Shown: one piece after another, positions 16,130-23,473 of the stretch
Position numbering within the stretch: position 1 is the stretch's first letter
How the letters are laid out: each line of letters opens with the position of its first letter
From: Flavobacteriales bacterium
GTDB taxonomy: Bacteria > Bacteroidota > Bacteroidia > Flavobacteriales_G > Salibacteraceae
Length of the DNA: 64,000 nucleotides
NCBI GenBank assembly: GCA_013204105.1
Contig: JABMOM010000025.1
Span: forward strand, 26,364 to 90,363
Direction: 5' to 3'
Program-made: the position numbers and the translations under genes
The notes under the pieces: generated by a model
What the model was told of the DNA's origin: nothing
Seen by the model: only the letters and a program-made list of their open reading frames with translations
Database searches by the model: none

Positions 16130-16996
16130 ATGTTGAAACCCATTACCCTCACCCTCTTCATCGGCTTCTTGAGCCTCGGAATGTTTGCCCAAGATGAAGC
16201 TACCATTACCGAACGACGCATCGAAATTGAAGATGGGCAGTCCCCTAAAGTGACGATCACCACCGCTGAAAACGGCAAGACCACGATTGAAGAACTCTAC
16301 GGAAAAGCAGCAGAAGAGTACATCCAAGATAGAGAGGCTTCTCGTGAAGAGGAGCCGCAATCCCAACGTACGATTGTCGAGATCAACATCGACGAGGAGG
16401 ATGTGGAAGCGATGAAAGCATCCATGCAAAAGGTGCGCGTAGAACTTGCTGAGGAAATGGATCGCGTGGCGCATGAGCTCAAGGAAATGGACATGGATTC
16501 CATCATGGAAAGCATCGGAATCGAGATCGAGCGGACCATGGAAGATGTACGCTATCGCTTCGACTCCGACGATGAAAACAAAACGAGTGTGATTGTCATT
16601 CGCTCCAAAGGCAACGACGATGATACGGACATCGATGTGGAAGTAGAAGTGCGTTCCGATGATGCCGAAGACTCCAAGGAGGTTCGGGTTTCACGCACTA
16701 AAATGGTGGTGGAAGACCACTCCTCTAGCCAAGAAGGAAAAAGTCATGTGAAGAACCTGGAAGTGTATCCGATCCCAAGCGATGGCGCCATCAATGTTGC
16801 CTTCGAGAACAAAGACGGGGGTCCGGTTCGGATCAAGGTCAAGAATATGCAAGGTGAAACCTTACGCGAAATGAAGATCAAGGGGGATGGTAAAAAGCGC
16901 ATGAAGATGAATTTGGATGACTTGCCTGCCGGCACGTACTTGGTAGAAGTGGCGGAAGGAGGCACTGTCATCAGCAAGAAGCTCATTATCGAGTAA
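16130..16996 (+). CDS. acidic coiled-coil T9SS type A secreted protein
   Basis: A 288-residue secreted protein: signal peptide (LKPITLTLFIGFLSLGMFAQ), then about 190 residues very rich in Glu and Asp with long helix/coiled-coil stretches (EAMKASMQKVRVELAEEMDR), a DDTDIDVEVEVRSDD acidic run, and a C-terminal type A sorting domain (LEVYPIPSDGAINVAF to KKLIIE). ATG 16130 is preferred because the signal peptide and a TAGGTTTG box both fit. It is divergent from a two-component system and shares its TTAAC array, so it is a candidate target of that system. No enzymatic domain seen. A terminator follows. Confidence 0.78.
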   Translation: MLKPITLTLFIGFLSLGMFAQDEATITERRIEIEDGQSPKVTITTAENGKTTIEELYGKAAEEYIQDREASREEEPQSQRTIVEINIDEEDVEAMKASMQKVRVELAEEMDRVAHELKEMDMDSIMESIGIEIERTMEDVRYRFDSDDENKTSVIVIRSKGNDDDTDIDVEVEVRSDDAEDSKEVRVSRTKMVVEDHSSSQEGKSHVKNLEVYPIPSDGAINVAFENKDGGPVRIKVKNMQGETLREMKIKGDGKKRMKMNLDDLPAGTYLVEVAEGGTVISKKLIIE

Positions 16997-17034
16997 TCAT
17001 TGCAAACGGTCGTTGTTTAGTTAGGTTCAGAAGG

Positions 17035-17062
17035 AGCTCCATCGAAGGATGGGGCTTTTTCT
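17035..17062 (+). terminator. rho-independent terminator of the acidic T9SS gene
   Basis: AGCTCCATC-gaag-GATGGGGCT (9 bp with one G-U pair, tetraloop) followed by TTTTCTTTT. It overlaps an ATG at 17049 and so supports ATG 17100 as the start of the next gene. Confidence 0.8.
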
Positions 17063-17099
17063 TTTACTTGCCCTTACTTTTGACCCCCAAGATCGCAAC

Positions 17100-18542
17100 A
17101 TGGAAAAGCTTCAGAACTATATCAACGGAGCGTTGGTAGCACCCATCGGTGGAGAGTACTTTGAAAACATGGCTCCTGCCTTAGGCAAGCCCTACAGCTT
17201 GATCCCCGACAGCGATGAACGCGATGTTGCTGCTGCTACCGAAGCTGCCAAGGCGGCCTTCCCGATTTGGAGCAAGATGAGCATCCAAGATCGCTCTGAC
17301 ATCCTCCTTCGTATTGCCGCATTGATCGGCGAACGAAGCGAAGAACTGGCCGCCGCAGAGAGCAAAGACAATGGAAAGCCTTTGAAGCTTGCCCGCACCG
17401 TTGACATCCCTCGCGCTCAAGCCAACTTTCATTTTTACGGCACCGGCATCCTCCACTTTGCCTCCGAATCTCATTCAATGGGAGACTTGGCGATCAATTA
17501 CACGCTGCGCCAACCAATTGGTATTGCTGGCTGTATCTCTCCTTGGAACCTTCCGCTTTATCTGTTCAGCTGGAAAATAGCGCCAGCCTTAGCAGCCGGA
17601 AACACCGTAGTAGCGAAACCGTCGGAGGTGACGCCTTACACCGCCTATATGCTTTCTCAGATTTGCATCGATGCTGGGATGCCAAAAGGCGTGCTGAACA
17701 TAGTACATGGTTTAGGCCCAAAGGCCGGAGCGGCCATCATTGAGCACGAAGACATTCCCATGATCAGCTTCACCGGAGGCACGGCAACGGGTGAGTGGAT
17801 TGCGCGCACCGCGGCGCCAAAATTCAAGAAGTTAAGCTTGGAACTGGGAGGTAAAAACCCGAACATCATTTTCGCCGACTGCGACTTTGAGGAGATGATG
17901 AAGACTACGCTTCGTTCTTCGTTTGCCAATCAAGGACAGATCTGCCTTTGTGGTTCACGCATCCTGATAGAACGCAGCATCTACGACCGATTCAAGGAAG
18001 AATTTGTAAGGCGCGTAAAAGACTTGAAAATTGGAGATCCCAACGATCCAACGACCAATTTGGGTGCGGTAGTAAGCAAGCCTCACATGGAAAAAGTGTT
18101 GAGCTATGTAGACATTGCAAAAGAAGAAGGCGGCACCGTTCTCACGGGCGGCAAACGAGCTAGCATTGCCGGCGAATTCTCAGAAGGTTACTTTTTGGAA
18201 CCAACCGTGATCGAAGGCTTGGCGCACACATGCCGGACCAACCAAGAAGAAATCTTCGGACCAGTGGTCACGCTGATTCCATTTGATACAGAGGAAGAAG
18301 CCATCATGATGGCAAACAGTACAAAGTATGGCCTGGCCAGTTCGGTGTGGACGAGCGACCTAAAGCGCGCCCACCGCGTTGCAAGGGATTTGCACACAGG
18401 CATTGCCTGGATCAACTGCTGGTTGTTGCGTGATCTGCGCACGCCGTTTGGAGGAGTGAAATCCTCCGGAGTTGGAAGGGAAGGTGGATTTGAGGCCTTG
18501 CAGTTCTTTACGGAGCCTAAGAATGTTTGTATTAAGTATTGA
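17100..18542 (+). CDS. aldehyde dehydrogenase, 2-aminomuconate 6-semialdehyde dehydrogenase type
   Basis: An NAD-dependent aldehyde dehydrogenase of 480 residues: SPWNLPLYLFSW, the LELGGKNPNI glutamate region, catalytic Cys282 in NQGQICLCGSR, and the C-terminal CWLLRDLRTPFGGVKSSG that is characteristic of the 2-aminomuconate / 2-hydroxymuconate semialdehyde group (ALDH8-like). Its likely step follows 3-hydroxyanthranilate cleavage and decarboxylation, so it may work with the dioxygenase at 11.0 kb. An ATG at 17049 would put the start inside a terminator hairpin and is rejected. No decarboxylase or deaminase of the pathway is in the window, so a meta-cleavage semialdehyde substrate remains possible. 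Confidence 0.8.
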   Translation: MEKLQNYINGALVAPIGGEYFENMAPALGKPYSLIPDSDERDVAAATEAAKAAFPIWSKMSIQDRSDILLRIAALIGERSEELAAAESKDNGKPLKLARTVDIPRAQANFHFYGTGILHFASESHSMGDLAINYTLRQPIGIAGCISPWNLPLYLFSWKIAPALAAGNTVVAKPSEVTPYTAYMLSQICIDAGMPKGVLNIVHGLGPKAGAAIIEHEDIPMISFTGGTATGEWIARTAAPKFKKLSLELGGKNPNIIFADCDFEEMMKTTLRSSFANQGQICLCGSRILIERSIYDRFKEEFVRRVKDLKIGDPNDPTTNLGAVVSKPHMEKVLSYVDIAKEEGGTVLTGGKRASIAGEFSEGYFLEPTVIEGLAHTCRTNQEEIFGPVVTLIPFDTEEEAIMMANSTKYGLASSVWTSDLKRAHRVARDLHTGIAWINCWLLRDLRTPFGGVKSSGVGREGGFEALQFFTEPKNVCIKY

Positions 18543-18555
18543 TAACGGTGCTGGG

Positions 18556-18605
18556 TTCACGCGGAGGGCGCAAAGATTATTGCGCAGAGGACGCGGAGAA
18601 TTCGT
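18556..18605 (+). repeat. left flank of GxxExxY cassette (CGC-AG periodic repeat)
   Basis: Begins TTCACGCGGAGGGCGCAAAG and continues with CGCAGAG and CGCGGAG units. It is an imperfect inverted copy of the segment at 19006-19050 on the other side of the GxxExxY gene. Confidence 0.6.
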
Positions 18606-18615
18606 CCTATACGCC

Positions 18616-18993
18616 TTACAATTGATTCACTACCCTGTGAATATTGTGCTTCAGTACGGGGCCGTTGAAGTTTATCAGCAAACCCAATTTTTTACCAGAA
18701 AGTCGCAAATAAGTTAAGAGTTGAGCGTAGTGAACAGGGGCGAGTGCTTCCACGGACTTCACTTCGATGATTACTTTTCGATTTACCAAAAGGTCCAGTC
18801 GAAATCCGCGCTCAAACCGCAATGATTTATACCGCATCGGAATCCCGATTTGTTGTTTCACCTCCAATCCTTTTTCTAACAAGTCAAGCGAAAGCGCCTC
18901 CTCATAGACCTTCTCCAACAGGCCAGGACCCAACGCCCTATGCAACCCAATCGCAGCACCAATGATGATCGTAGATAATTCGTTCTCTGTCAT
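18616..18993 (-). CDS. GxxExxY protein
   Basis: A 125-residue protein with the name-giving motif GPGLLEKVYEEAL (about residues 22-34), followed by a PD-(D/E)XK-like core: FRLDLLVNRKVIIEVKSVEAL (Asp, then E-x-K) and a C-terminal LLINFN. The family is widespread and of unknown function; the core suggests a nuclease-like fold. It stands alone between convergent and unrelated genes, bounded on both sides by CGC/AG-rich repeats in inverted orientation, a layout I recall from other genomes and which suggests a small mobile or spreading cassette. No transposase is present. Confidence 0.85.
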   Translation of the reverse strand: MTENELSTIIIGAAIGLHRALGPGLLEKVYEEALSLDLLEKGLEVKQQIGIPMRYKSLRFERGFRLDLLVNRKVIIEVKSVEALAPVHYAQLLTYLRLSGKKLGLLINFNGPVLKHNIHRVVNQL

Positions 18994-19005
18994 TTCCCCA
19001 AGCCT

Positions 19006-19050
19006 CTTCGCGAACTTAGCGAACCCTAACTCTGCGAGCTTTGCGTGAAA
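19006..19050 (-). repeat. right flank of GxxExxY cassette
   Basis: Read on the minus strand it starts TTTCACGCAAAGCTCGCAGAG and continues with CGCTAAG and CGCGAAG, matching the left flank pattern TTCACGCxxAGxxCGCAxAG in inverted orientation. Confidence 0.6.
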
Positions 19051-19174
19051 TAGGGCCGCACATTTTGGAATTGCAGATTTTCAGGTAAGCTGGAAAGCTT
19101 GAAGAATTTGGCTCGTCGCTGACCGTTCTTTTACACCCTGGATTGAGCGATCCGCTGTCAGAATCTACTTAAGA

Positions 19175-19513
19175 TCAACTCTTTAAGTCGTGAAAATGGG
19201 CGCTTTCCACTTTTGCGATCATGGCGTGGTAATATTTATACCAGCGTCTTCGTCCCTCTGTTTTGGCTTGGAGGTGCGTCGTGTTCTTTCTCCACGTATC
19301 GATGGCTTCCAAGTCTCTCCAGTAACTGATGAAGGAACCCCTCCCCTCAGAATTGTGGCTTTCATAGCCTAGGAATCCATCGGTTTGAGTGGCCAAGTCA
19401 AGGGTGATTTCATCCATTTCTGCGTAGCCTTCTAAGTCATCACCGAGGAGGTAGTGAAAGATGGACGCGTAGTAGGGAGGCGAAGGGGCTGTATCCTCTT
19501 TCCAGTTGATCAC
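19175..19513 (-). CDS. antibiotic biosynthesis monooxygenase (ABM)-like protein
   Basis: A 112-residue protein resembling ferredoxin-like ABM/heme-degrading small monooxygenases: GFLGYESHNSEGRGSFISYW, DLEAIDTWR..THLQAKTEGRRRWY and YHAMIAKVES are the usual order of strands and the W-x5-H motif. It starts with GTG inside the paaZ stop (GTGA overlap), so it is co-translated with paaZ as last gene of that operon. The substrate is unknown; a role as quinone- or CoA-thioester-handling accessory of the ring-cleavage pathway is conjecture. Confidence 0.65.
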   Translation of the reverse strand: MINWKEDTAPSPPYYASIFHYLLGDDLEGYAEMDEITLDLATQTDGFLGYESHNSEGRGSFISYWRDLEAIDTWRKNTTHLQAKTEGRRRWYKYYHAMIAKVESAHFHDLKS

Positions 19514-21564
19514 GACTGATCCAGCTTCTTTACCATGGTTAGGATGGTGGCGATGGCGACCGTCTCTCCGGTTTCATCGTACATATCCACCAAGAACTTT
19601 ACGATGCCTTTCGCGATGTCGTCTTCGCTTCTCTTCTCTTGGTCGATTTTCTCTTTGACGGTAAATCGTACACCCACCGTTGCACCCGAATAAACGGGTT
19701 TGGTGAATCGGGCTTGCTCTACTCCGTAGTTGAGGAGTACCGGTCCCTTTTTGGGATCAACAAACAAACCAGCGGCTTTAGACAAGAGGAAGTATCCATG
19801 CGCCACGCGCTGTTCGAAAATGGTTCCTTCCAAAGACGTCACATCCATGTGTGCATAGAAGTTATCTCCACTCACGTTGGCAAAGTTTACGATGTCGGCA
19901 TCCGTTACCGTGTGCTTGTGGGTGAAGACCGTATCTCCGACCCTTAACTCTTCGAAGTGCTGGCGGAATACATGTGGATTTGCTTCCGGTTGATCCGCAC
20001 CGACTTGGAACTGCTCCGTGATGCGCGTAATGGTTTCTGGATGACCTTGAATGGCCGTGCGTTGCATGTAATGTTTTACGCCTCTTACACCGCCCATTTC
20101 TTCACCTCCTCCTGCGCGTCCTGGCCCGCCGTGACTCAGCAATGGCATGGGAGAACCATGACCCGTACTTTCTTTCGCACAGCGCTCATTCAGAATGAGG
20201 ATGCGTCCGTGTAAATGTGCTGTATTGAGCGTGAATTCTTTGGCCAAGGCATCGTCTGCCGTCACAATAGACGTGACCAATGAGCCCCTTCCCATTTCCG
20301 TGATGCGGATGGCTTCATCCATGTCCTTGTATGGAAGGAGCGTGCTTACTGGACCGAAGGCTTCAATTTCGTGCACCTTAGTCTTGGTGAATGGATCATC
20401 GTTACGGAACAGGATTGGGCTAAAGAAAGCACCCTTGCTTTTGTCCGCGCCTGTAACCTCAAAGTCATCGAGGTTGCCATAGACAATCTCTTGCTCTTCC
20501 ATCAACGACTCCACGCTCTTTCGCACCCTTTCAACCTGCACCTTCGCAGCAAGCGCACCCATGCGCACCCCTTCTACAGAGGGGTCGCCCATGACCGTCT
20601 TTTGCAATTGCTTGCCCAGGGCGATTTGCACGTCTTCCATGTATTTTTCTGGAACGATGATGCGGCGAATGGCGGTACATTTTTGTCCGGCCTTGACCGT
20701 GATCTCCGCCCGCGTTGCCTTGATGAAAAGATCAAATTCAGGTGTGCCCGGCGCAGCGTCTTCACCCAACATGGAAGCATTCAGAGAATCGGCTTCTAGG
20801 TTAAATGGGACAGAATTCGCAACGATATGTGGGAGCGTCTTCAGCTTCATTCCTGTAGCGGCAGAACCCGTAAACGTGACGACATCTTGGTTGGTGACGT
20901 GATCGATGATGCCGCGACCGAGTCCTGAAACCAGTTGCAAGGATCCGGCAGGAAGGATACCTGATTCCACGATCTCCCTCACCATCAGTTCCGTCAAGTA
21001 ACTGGTCAGCTCAGAAGGTTTGACCACAGCTGGTACACCTGCCAGTAAGTTCACGGCGATTTTTTCCAGCATTCCCCATATCGGAAAGTTGAATGCGTTG
21101 ATGTGAACAGCGACGCCTCGTTTCGGCACAAGAATGTGGTGGCCAATGAAGCTACCACCCTTTGACAATGGGACCACATCACCCTCCACAGCATAGGGCA
21201 GGTCCGGAAATTGCTTCCGGAGCGACGCATAGGCAAACAAGTTTCCAATGCCGCCTTCGATGTCGATCCAGCTGTCTACACGCGTTGCCCCAGTTGCAGC
21301 GCTCAGTGCATAGAACTTCTCTTTGCGCTCGGTGAGGTGTAAGGCAAGGGCCTTCAGCATCCTTCCGCGCTCTTGGAAGGTCATTTTTCGCAAAGCGGGA
21401 CCTCCCACGTTACGCGCGTAATCCAACATTCCTTTGTAATCCAATCCTTCGCTACTGACCACCCCGATGGCATCTCCGTTGATCGCATTGTAAGCAGTCA
21501 ACTCTTCTCCATCACCGTCGATCCAATTCCCTTGTATGTAGTTACTGATCTTGTTCATGTTCAT
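19510..21564 (-). CDS. paaZ: bifunctional oxepin-CoA hydrolase / 3-oxo-5,6-dehydrosuberyl-CoA semialdehyde dehydrogenase
   Basis: The ring-opening enzyme of the phenylacetyl-CoA pathway. At 684 residues it has the expected two-domain length: an aldehyde dehydrogenase domain (about 1-520) with the catalytic Cys in AGQKCTAIRR and FTGSAATG, and a C-terminal MaoC-like hotdog hydratase domain (about 530-684) with FANVSGDNFYAHMD and RVAHGYFLLS. It overlaps the upstream small gene by 4 bp and the downstream ABM gene by 4 bp. The phenylacetyl-CoA epoxidase genes paaABCDE are not in the window. Confidence 0.9.
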   Translation of the reverse strand: MNMNKISNYIQGNWIDGDGEELTAYNAINGDAIGVVSSEGLDYKGMLDYARNVGGPALRKMTFQERGRMLKALALHLTERKEKFYALSAATGATRVDSWIDIEGGIGNLFAYASLRKQFPDLPYAVEGDVVPLSKGGSFIGHHILVPKRGVAVHINAFNFPIWGMLEKIAVNLLAGVPAVVKPSELTSYLTELMVREIVESGILPAGSLQLVSGLGRGIIDHVTNQDVVTFTGSAATGMKLKTLPHIVANSVPFNLEADSLNASMLGEDAAPGTPEFDLFIKATRAEITVKAGQKCTAIRRIIVPEKYMEDVQIALGKQLQKTVMGDPSVEGVRMGALAAKVQVERVRKSVESLMEEQEIVYGNLDDFEVTGADKSKGAFFSPILFRNDDPFTKTKVHEIEAFGPVSTLLPYKDMDEAIRITEMGRGSLVTSIVTADDALAKEFTLNTAHLHGRILILNERCAKESTGHGSPMPLLSHGGPGRAGGGEEMGGVRGVKHYMQRTAIQGHPETITRITEQFQVGADQPEANPHVFRQHFEELRVGDTVFTHKHTVTDADIVNFANVSGDNFYAHMDVTSLEGTIFEQRVAHGYFLLSKAAGLFVDPKKGPVLLNYGVEQARFTKPVYSGATVGVRFTVKEKIDQEKRSEDDIAKGIVKFLVDMYDETGETVAIATILTMVKKLDQS

Positions 21565-22091
21565 TGCTTTTCTTCCTCGATGCGCCTCACCTTCATCTCC
21601 TTTCGCTCCCGGACAAATTCCTCCAAAAGTTTATTTTGACGTTTGGTGAAATCGTAGTCGAATATGAATTGCGTGCCAGCAAAAATGATTTTACCCACCG
21701 ACCTTTCCAAGTCAACGTTAGCCGGCACATTGTCGACCTGATAGAGGTCTATAAAGAAAGGGAAGTCGTAGTTTTCATTCTTCCGCTCGAGCGGCACCCT
21801 GCTATCGACATGAATGGTTTTAGAAACGTAGCCATCCTTATAAATCACAATAGCCAACGAGTCTTGCAGCGGCAAGAAGAACTCAAAGCGTCCAATTTTA
21901 TTCGTCTCAAACCGATCGATCCGCACCGAATCCTTGTAGAGATAGATCTCCGATTGGATGCCCCGCTTTCGCTGGTTGATGACCTTTCCGGACATATATA
22001 GATTTCCGACATCGGGCAATTGGGCCAATGCATTGGTGGAAATAAGCACCAAGGCTAAAAGGAAGGCGCTATGTATGAGAGCTTTTCGCAC
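21561..22091 (-). CDS. secreted protein with carboxypeptidase-regulatory-like fold (DSRxVP family)
   Basis: A 176-residue protein with signal peptide (hydrophobic residues about 7-22, cleavage after ALAQ) and a beta-sandwich of the CarboxypepD-regulatory type: GKVINQRKRGIQSEIYLY, GRFEFFLPLQDSLAIVIYKDGY, then DSRVPLE and IDLYQV. The same order of motifs, including D(S/T)R.VP and a terminal VG.I.F segment, occurs in the two tandem proteins at 43.2-44.0 kb. The C-terminus is a charged helix rich in Lys and Glu. It overlaps the paaZ ATG by 4 bp, but its function in that operon is not evident. Confidence 0.6.
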   Translation of the reverse strand: MRKALIHSAFLLALVLISTNALAQLPDVGNLYMSGKVINQRKRGIQSEIYLYKDSVRIDRFETNKIGRFEFFLPLQDSLAIVIYKDGYVSKTIHVDSRVPLERKNENYDFPFFIDLYQVDNVPANVDLERSVGKIIFAGTQFIFDYDFTKRQNKLLEEFVRERKEMKVRRIEEEKQ

Positions 22092-22142
22092 GCTAGAAGT
22101 TATTGTACGAAGATAAGATGGACTCTAAGCCAGACAAGGGAT

Positions 22143-22550
22143 TTACTTAAGGGTTGTTCCCTTTGCCAGCCAGAGCGGATGGCAATCGAAATCCAAGCGT
22201 TTATCGATCACCATCGGGTCCTTCTCAACCAGTGCGTTTGCATCCTCTACGGTTTCAAGGTCAAAGAGTAAAATACCACGCTTTTCTCCATCGTCACCGA
22301 AGGGTCCAGCCATGACCAATCCGTGGTCTTTCAGGCTAGAGAGGTGCGCCAGATGCTCCTTTTGAAGTGCTTCTCCTTCTTCCTCGGATTGCGAGCGATT
22401 GCTTCCCGACAAATAGAGGCAAAACACGTATTGCTTCATCGTAAAGGTCGTATCCCCTTTTTGGTACTCAAACTCTCTCGGTTCGCCTTGTGCGCAAGCG
22501 ATGGTCGATAGCAAAAGGGTCAACCCAATGATCAGGATCGATTTTTCCAT
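22143..22550 (-). CDS. secreted YCII-related domain protein
   Basis: A 135-residue protein: signal peptide with a Cys near the end (LLLSTIACAQ), then a YCII-like domain with QYVFCLYLSGS, HLAHLSSLKDHGLVMAGPFGDD and GILLFDLETVEDANALVEKDP, the family's ferredoxin-like pattern. YCII proteins are usually cytoplasmic; an exported version is less common. Its 5' end overlaps paaY by 19 bp. The His in HLAHL matches the usual YCII active-site His region. Enzymatic role unknown. Confidence 0.7.
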   Translation of the reverse strand: MEKSILIIGLTLLLSTIACAQGEPREFEYQKGDTTFTMKQYVFCLYLSGSNRSQSEEEGEALQKEHLAHLSSLKDHGLVMAGPFGDDGEKRGILLFDLETVEDANALVEKDPMVIDKRLDFDCHPLWLAKGTTLK

Positions 22551-23122
22551 AGGTCGTAGAATTTTGGTTGCTCAGGCCTGTCTGCTTCTTCTTCACGCAA
22601 AGGTTCGCACGCTTTCAAACCATCATAGCAATCCGCCGGTAATTGCTGGTAGAGCTTTGTTCCTTCGGTCTTCCATGCGATCATTTCGTCGGTTACGTCT
22701 TTCACAACCTTAGCGGGATTCCCCACGACCACTTTTCTAGCAGGGATCTTGGTTTTTGCCGGAACAAAGCTCAATGCGCCCACGATGCACTCATCTCCGA
22801 TTTCCACTTCATCCATCAATACCGCATTCATTCCGATCAGACAGTTCTTCCCGAGTTGAGCGCCATGTACAATAGCACCATGCCCAACGTGCGCACCTTC
22901 TTGCAAGCGCACCTCCACGCCTGGGAACATATGCACCGTGCAATTCTCCTGCACATTACACCCGTCTTCGATGACGATCTTCCCCCAATCGCCTCGTATC
23001 GCTGCTCCTGGACCGATGTACACGTGGGCGCCAATGATGACATTTCCGGTCACCGCCGCTTGCGGATGCACGAAGGCCGTTGCGTGCACTACGGGCTTGA
23101 ATCCATTGAATTCGTAGATCAT
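22532..23122 (-). CDS. paaY: gamma-class carbonic anhydrase-like protein, PaaY type
   Basis: A 196-residue left-handed beta-helix protein with hexapeptide repeats (FVHPQAAVTGNVIIG to IPARKVVVGNPAKVV) and the metal-binding histidines of the gamma carbonic anhydrase family (CTVHMFPG, GAHVGHGAIVHG). PaaY is a thioesterase accompanying phenylacetate degradation, and paaZ in the same operon supports this reading over a general carbonic anhydrase. ATG 23122 gives the usual N-terminus MIYEFNGF; an ATG six codons upstream is also in frame. First gene of the paaY-YCII-hypothetical-paaZ-ABM operon. Confidence 0.8.
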   Translation of the reverse strand: MIYEFNGFKPVVHATAFVHPQAAVTGNVIIGAHVYIGPGAAIRGDWGKIVIEDGCNVQENCTVHMFPGVEVRLQEGAHVGHGAIVHGAQLGKNCLIGMNAVLMDEVEIGDECIVGALSFVPAKTKIPARKVVVGNPAKVVKDVTDEMIAWKTEGTKLYQQLPADCYDGLKACEPLREEEADRPEQPKFYDLWKNRS

Positions 23123-23211
23123 ACTTTGGATTTGGAACAAATATGGGCATTCACCCCGATGATGCGTGCAAGCGCCGCCCGAGATCAGAATTGTTTTTAT
23201 TCAATACCATC

Positions 23212-23241
23212 TTGACAAACGGAAGATTCATTGTATCTTTG
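23212..23241 (+). promoter_or_regulatory. promoter of the initiator tRNA gene
   Basis: TTGACA (23212-23217), 16 bp, then TATCTTTG (23234-23241), a full match to the Bacteroidetes TAnnTTTG box. The tRNA starts 13 bp downstream. This is the best promoter in the window. Confidence 0.8.
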
Positions 23242-23253
23242 TCGACCTAAAAT

Positions 23254-23326
<73 letters not shown>

Positions 23327-23331
23327 CTAAG

Positions 23332-23359
23332 AAAGCCTCGGATTATCCGGGGCTTTTTC
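23332..23359 (+). terminator. terminator of the tRNA-fMet transcript
   Basis: AAAGCCTCGGA-tta-TCCGGGGCTTT stem (one T-G wobble) followed by TTC, starting 5 bp after the tRNA. Confidence 0.8.
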
Positions 23360-23386
23360 ATTTCTGACCTTTTCCTTTCTTCTACT

Positions 23387-23470
23387 GCTCGTTGGGCTCT
23401 TTATCCGCCTTAGGCGGACGCTGGTTCGAACCGAACGTAGTGAGCTCACGCGGATATCCCGCCCAGCAAC
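23387..23470 (+). pseudogene. degenerate partial copy of the tRNA-fMet gene
   Basis: GCTCGTTGGGCTC (23387-23399) and CGCTGGTTCGA (23419-23429) are identical to parts of the D/anticodon arm and T arm of the tRNA 110 bp upstream, in the same order, and the segment ends CCCAGCAAC. The anticodon loop is replaced by the palindrome TCCGCCTTAGGCGGA, so it cannot fold as a tRNA. Probably a duplication or recombination scar. Confidence 0.5.
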
Positions 23471-23473
23471 AAA

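Noticed and set aside
17049..17099. Upstream ATG start for the aldehyde dehydrogenase
   Set aside because: It falls inside the terminator hairpin of the previous gene, and the added residues do not match the family N-terminus.
18556..19050. CRISPR array or classical IS element at the GxxExxY locus
   Set aside because: The CGC/AG units are not equal-length repeats with unique spacers, there is no transposase, and no target-site duplication is evident.
23387..23470. A second functional tRNA
   Set aside because: Only short pieces match the tRNA-fMet gene and the anticodon loop is replaced by a palindrome, so no cloverleaf can form.
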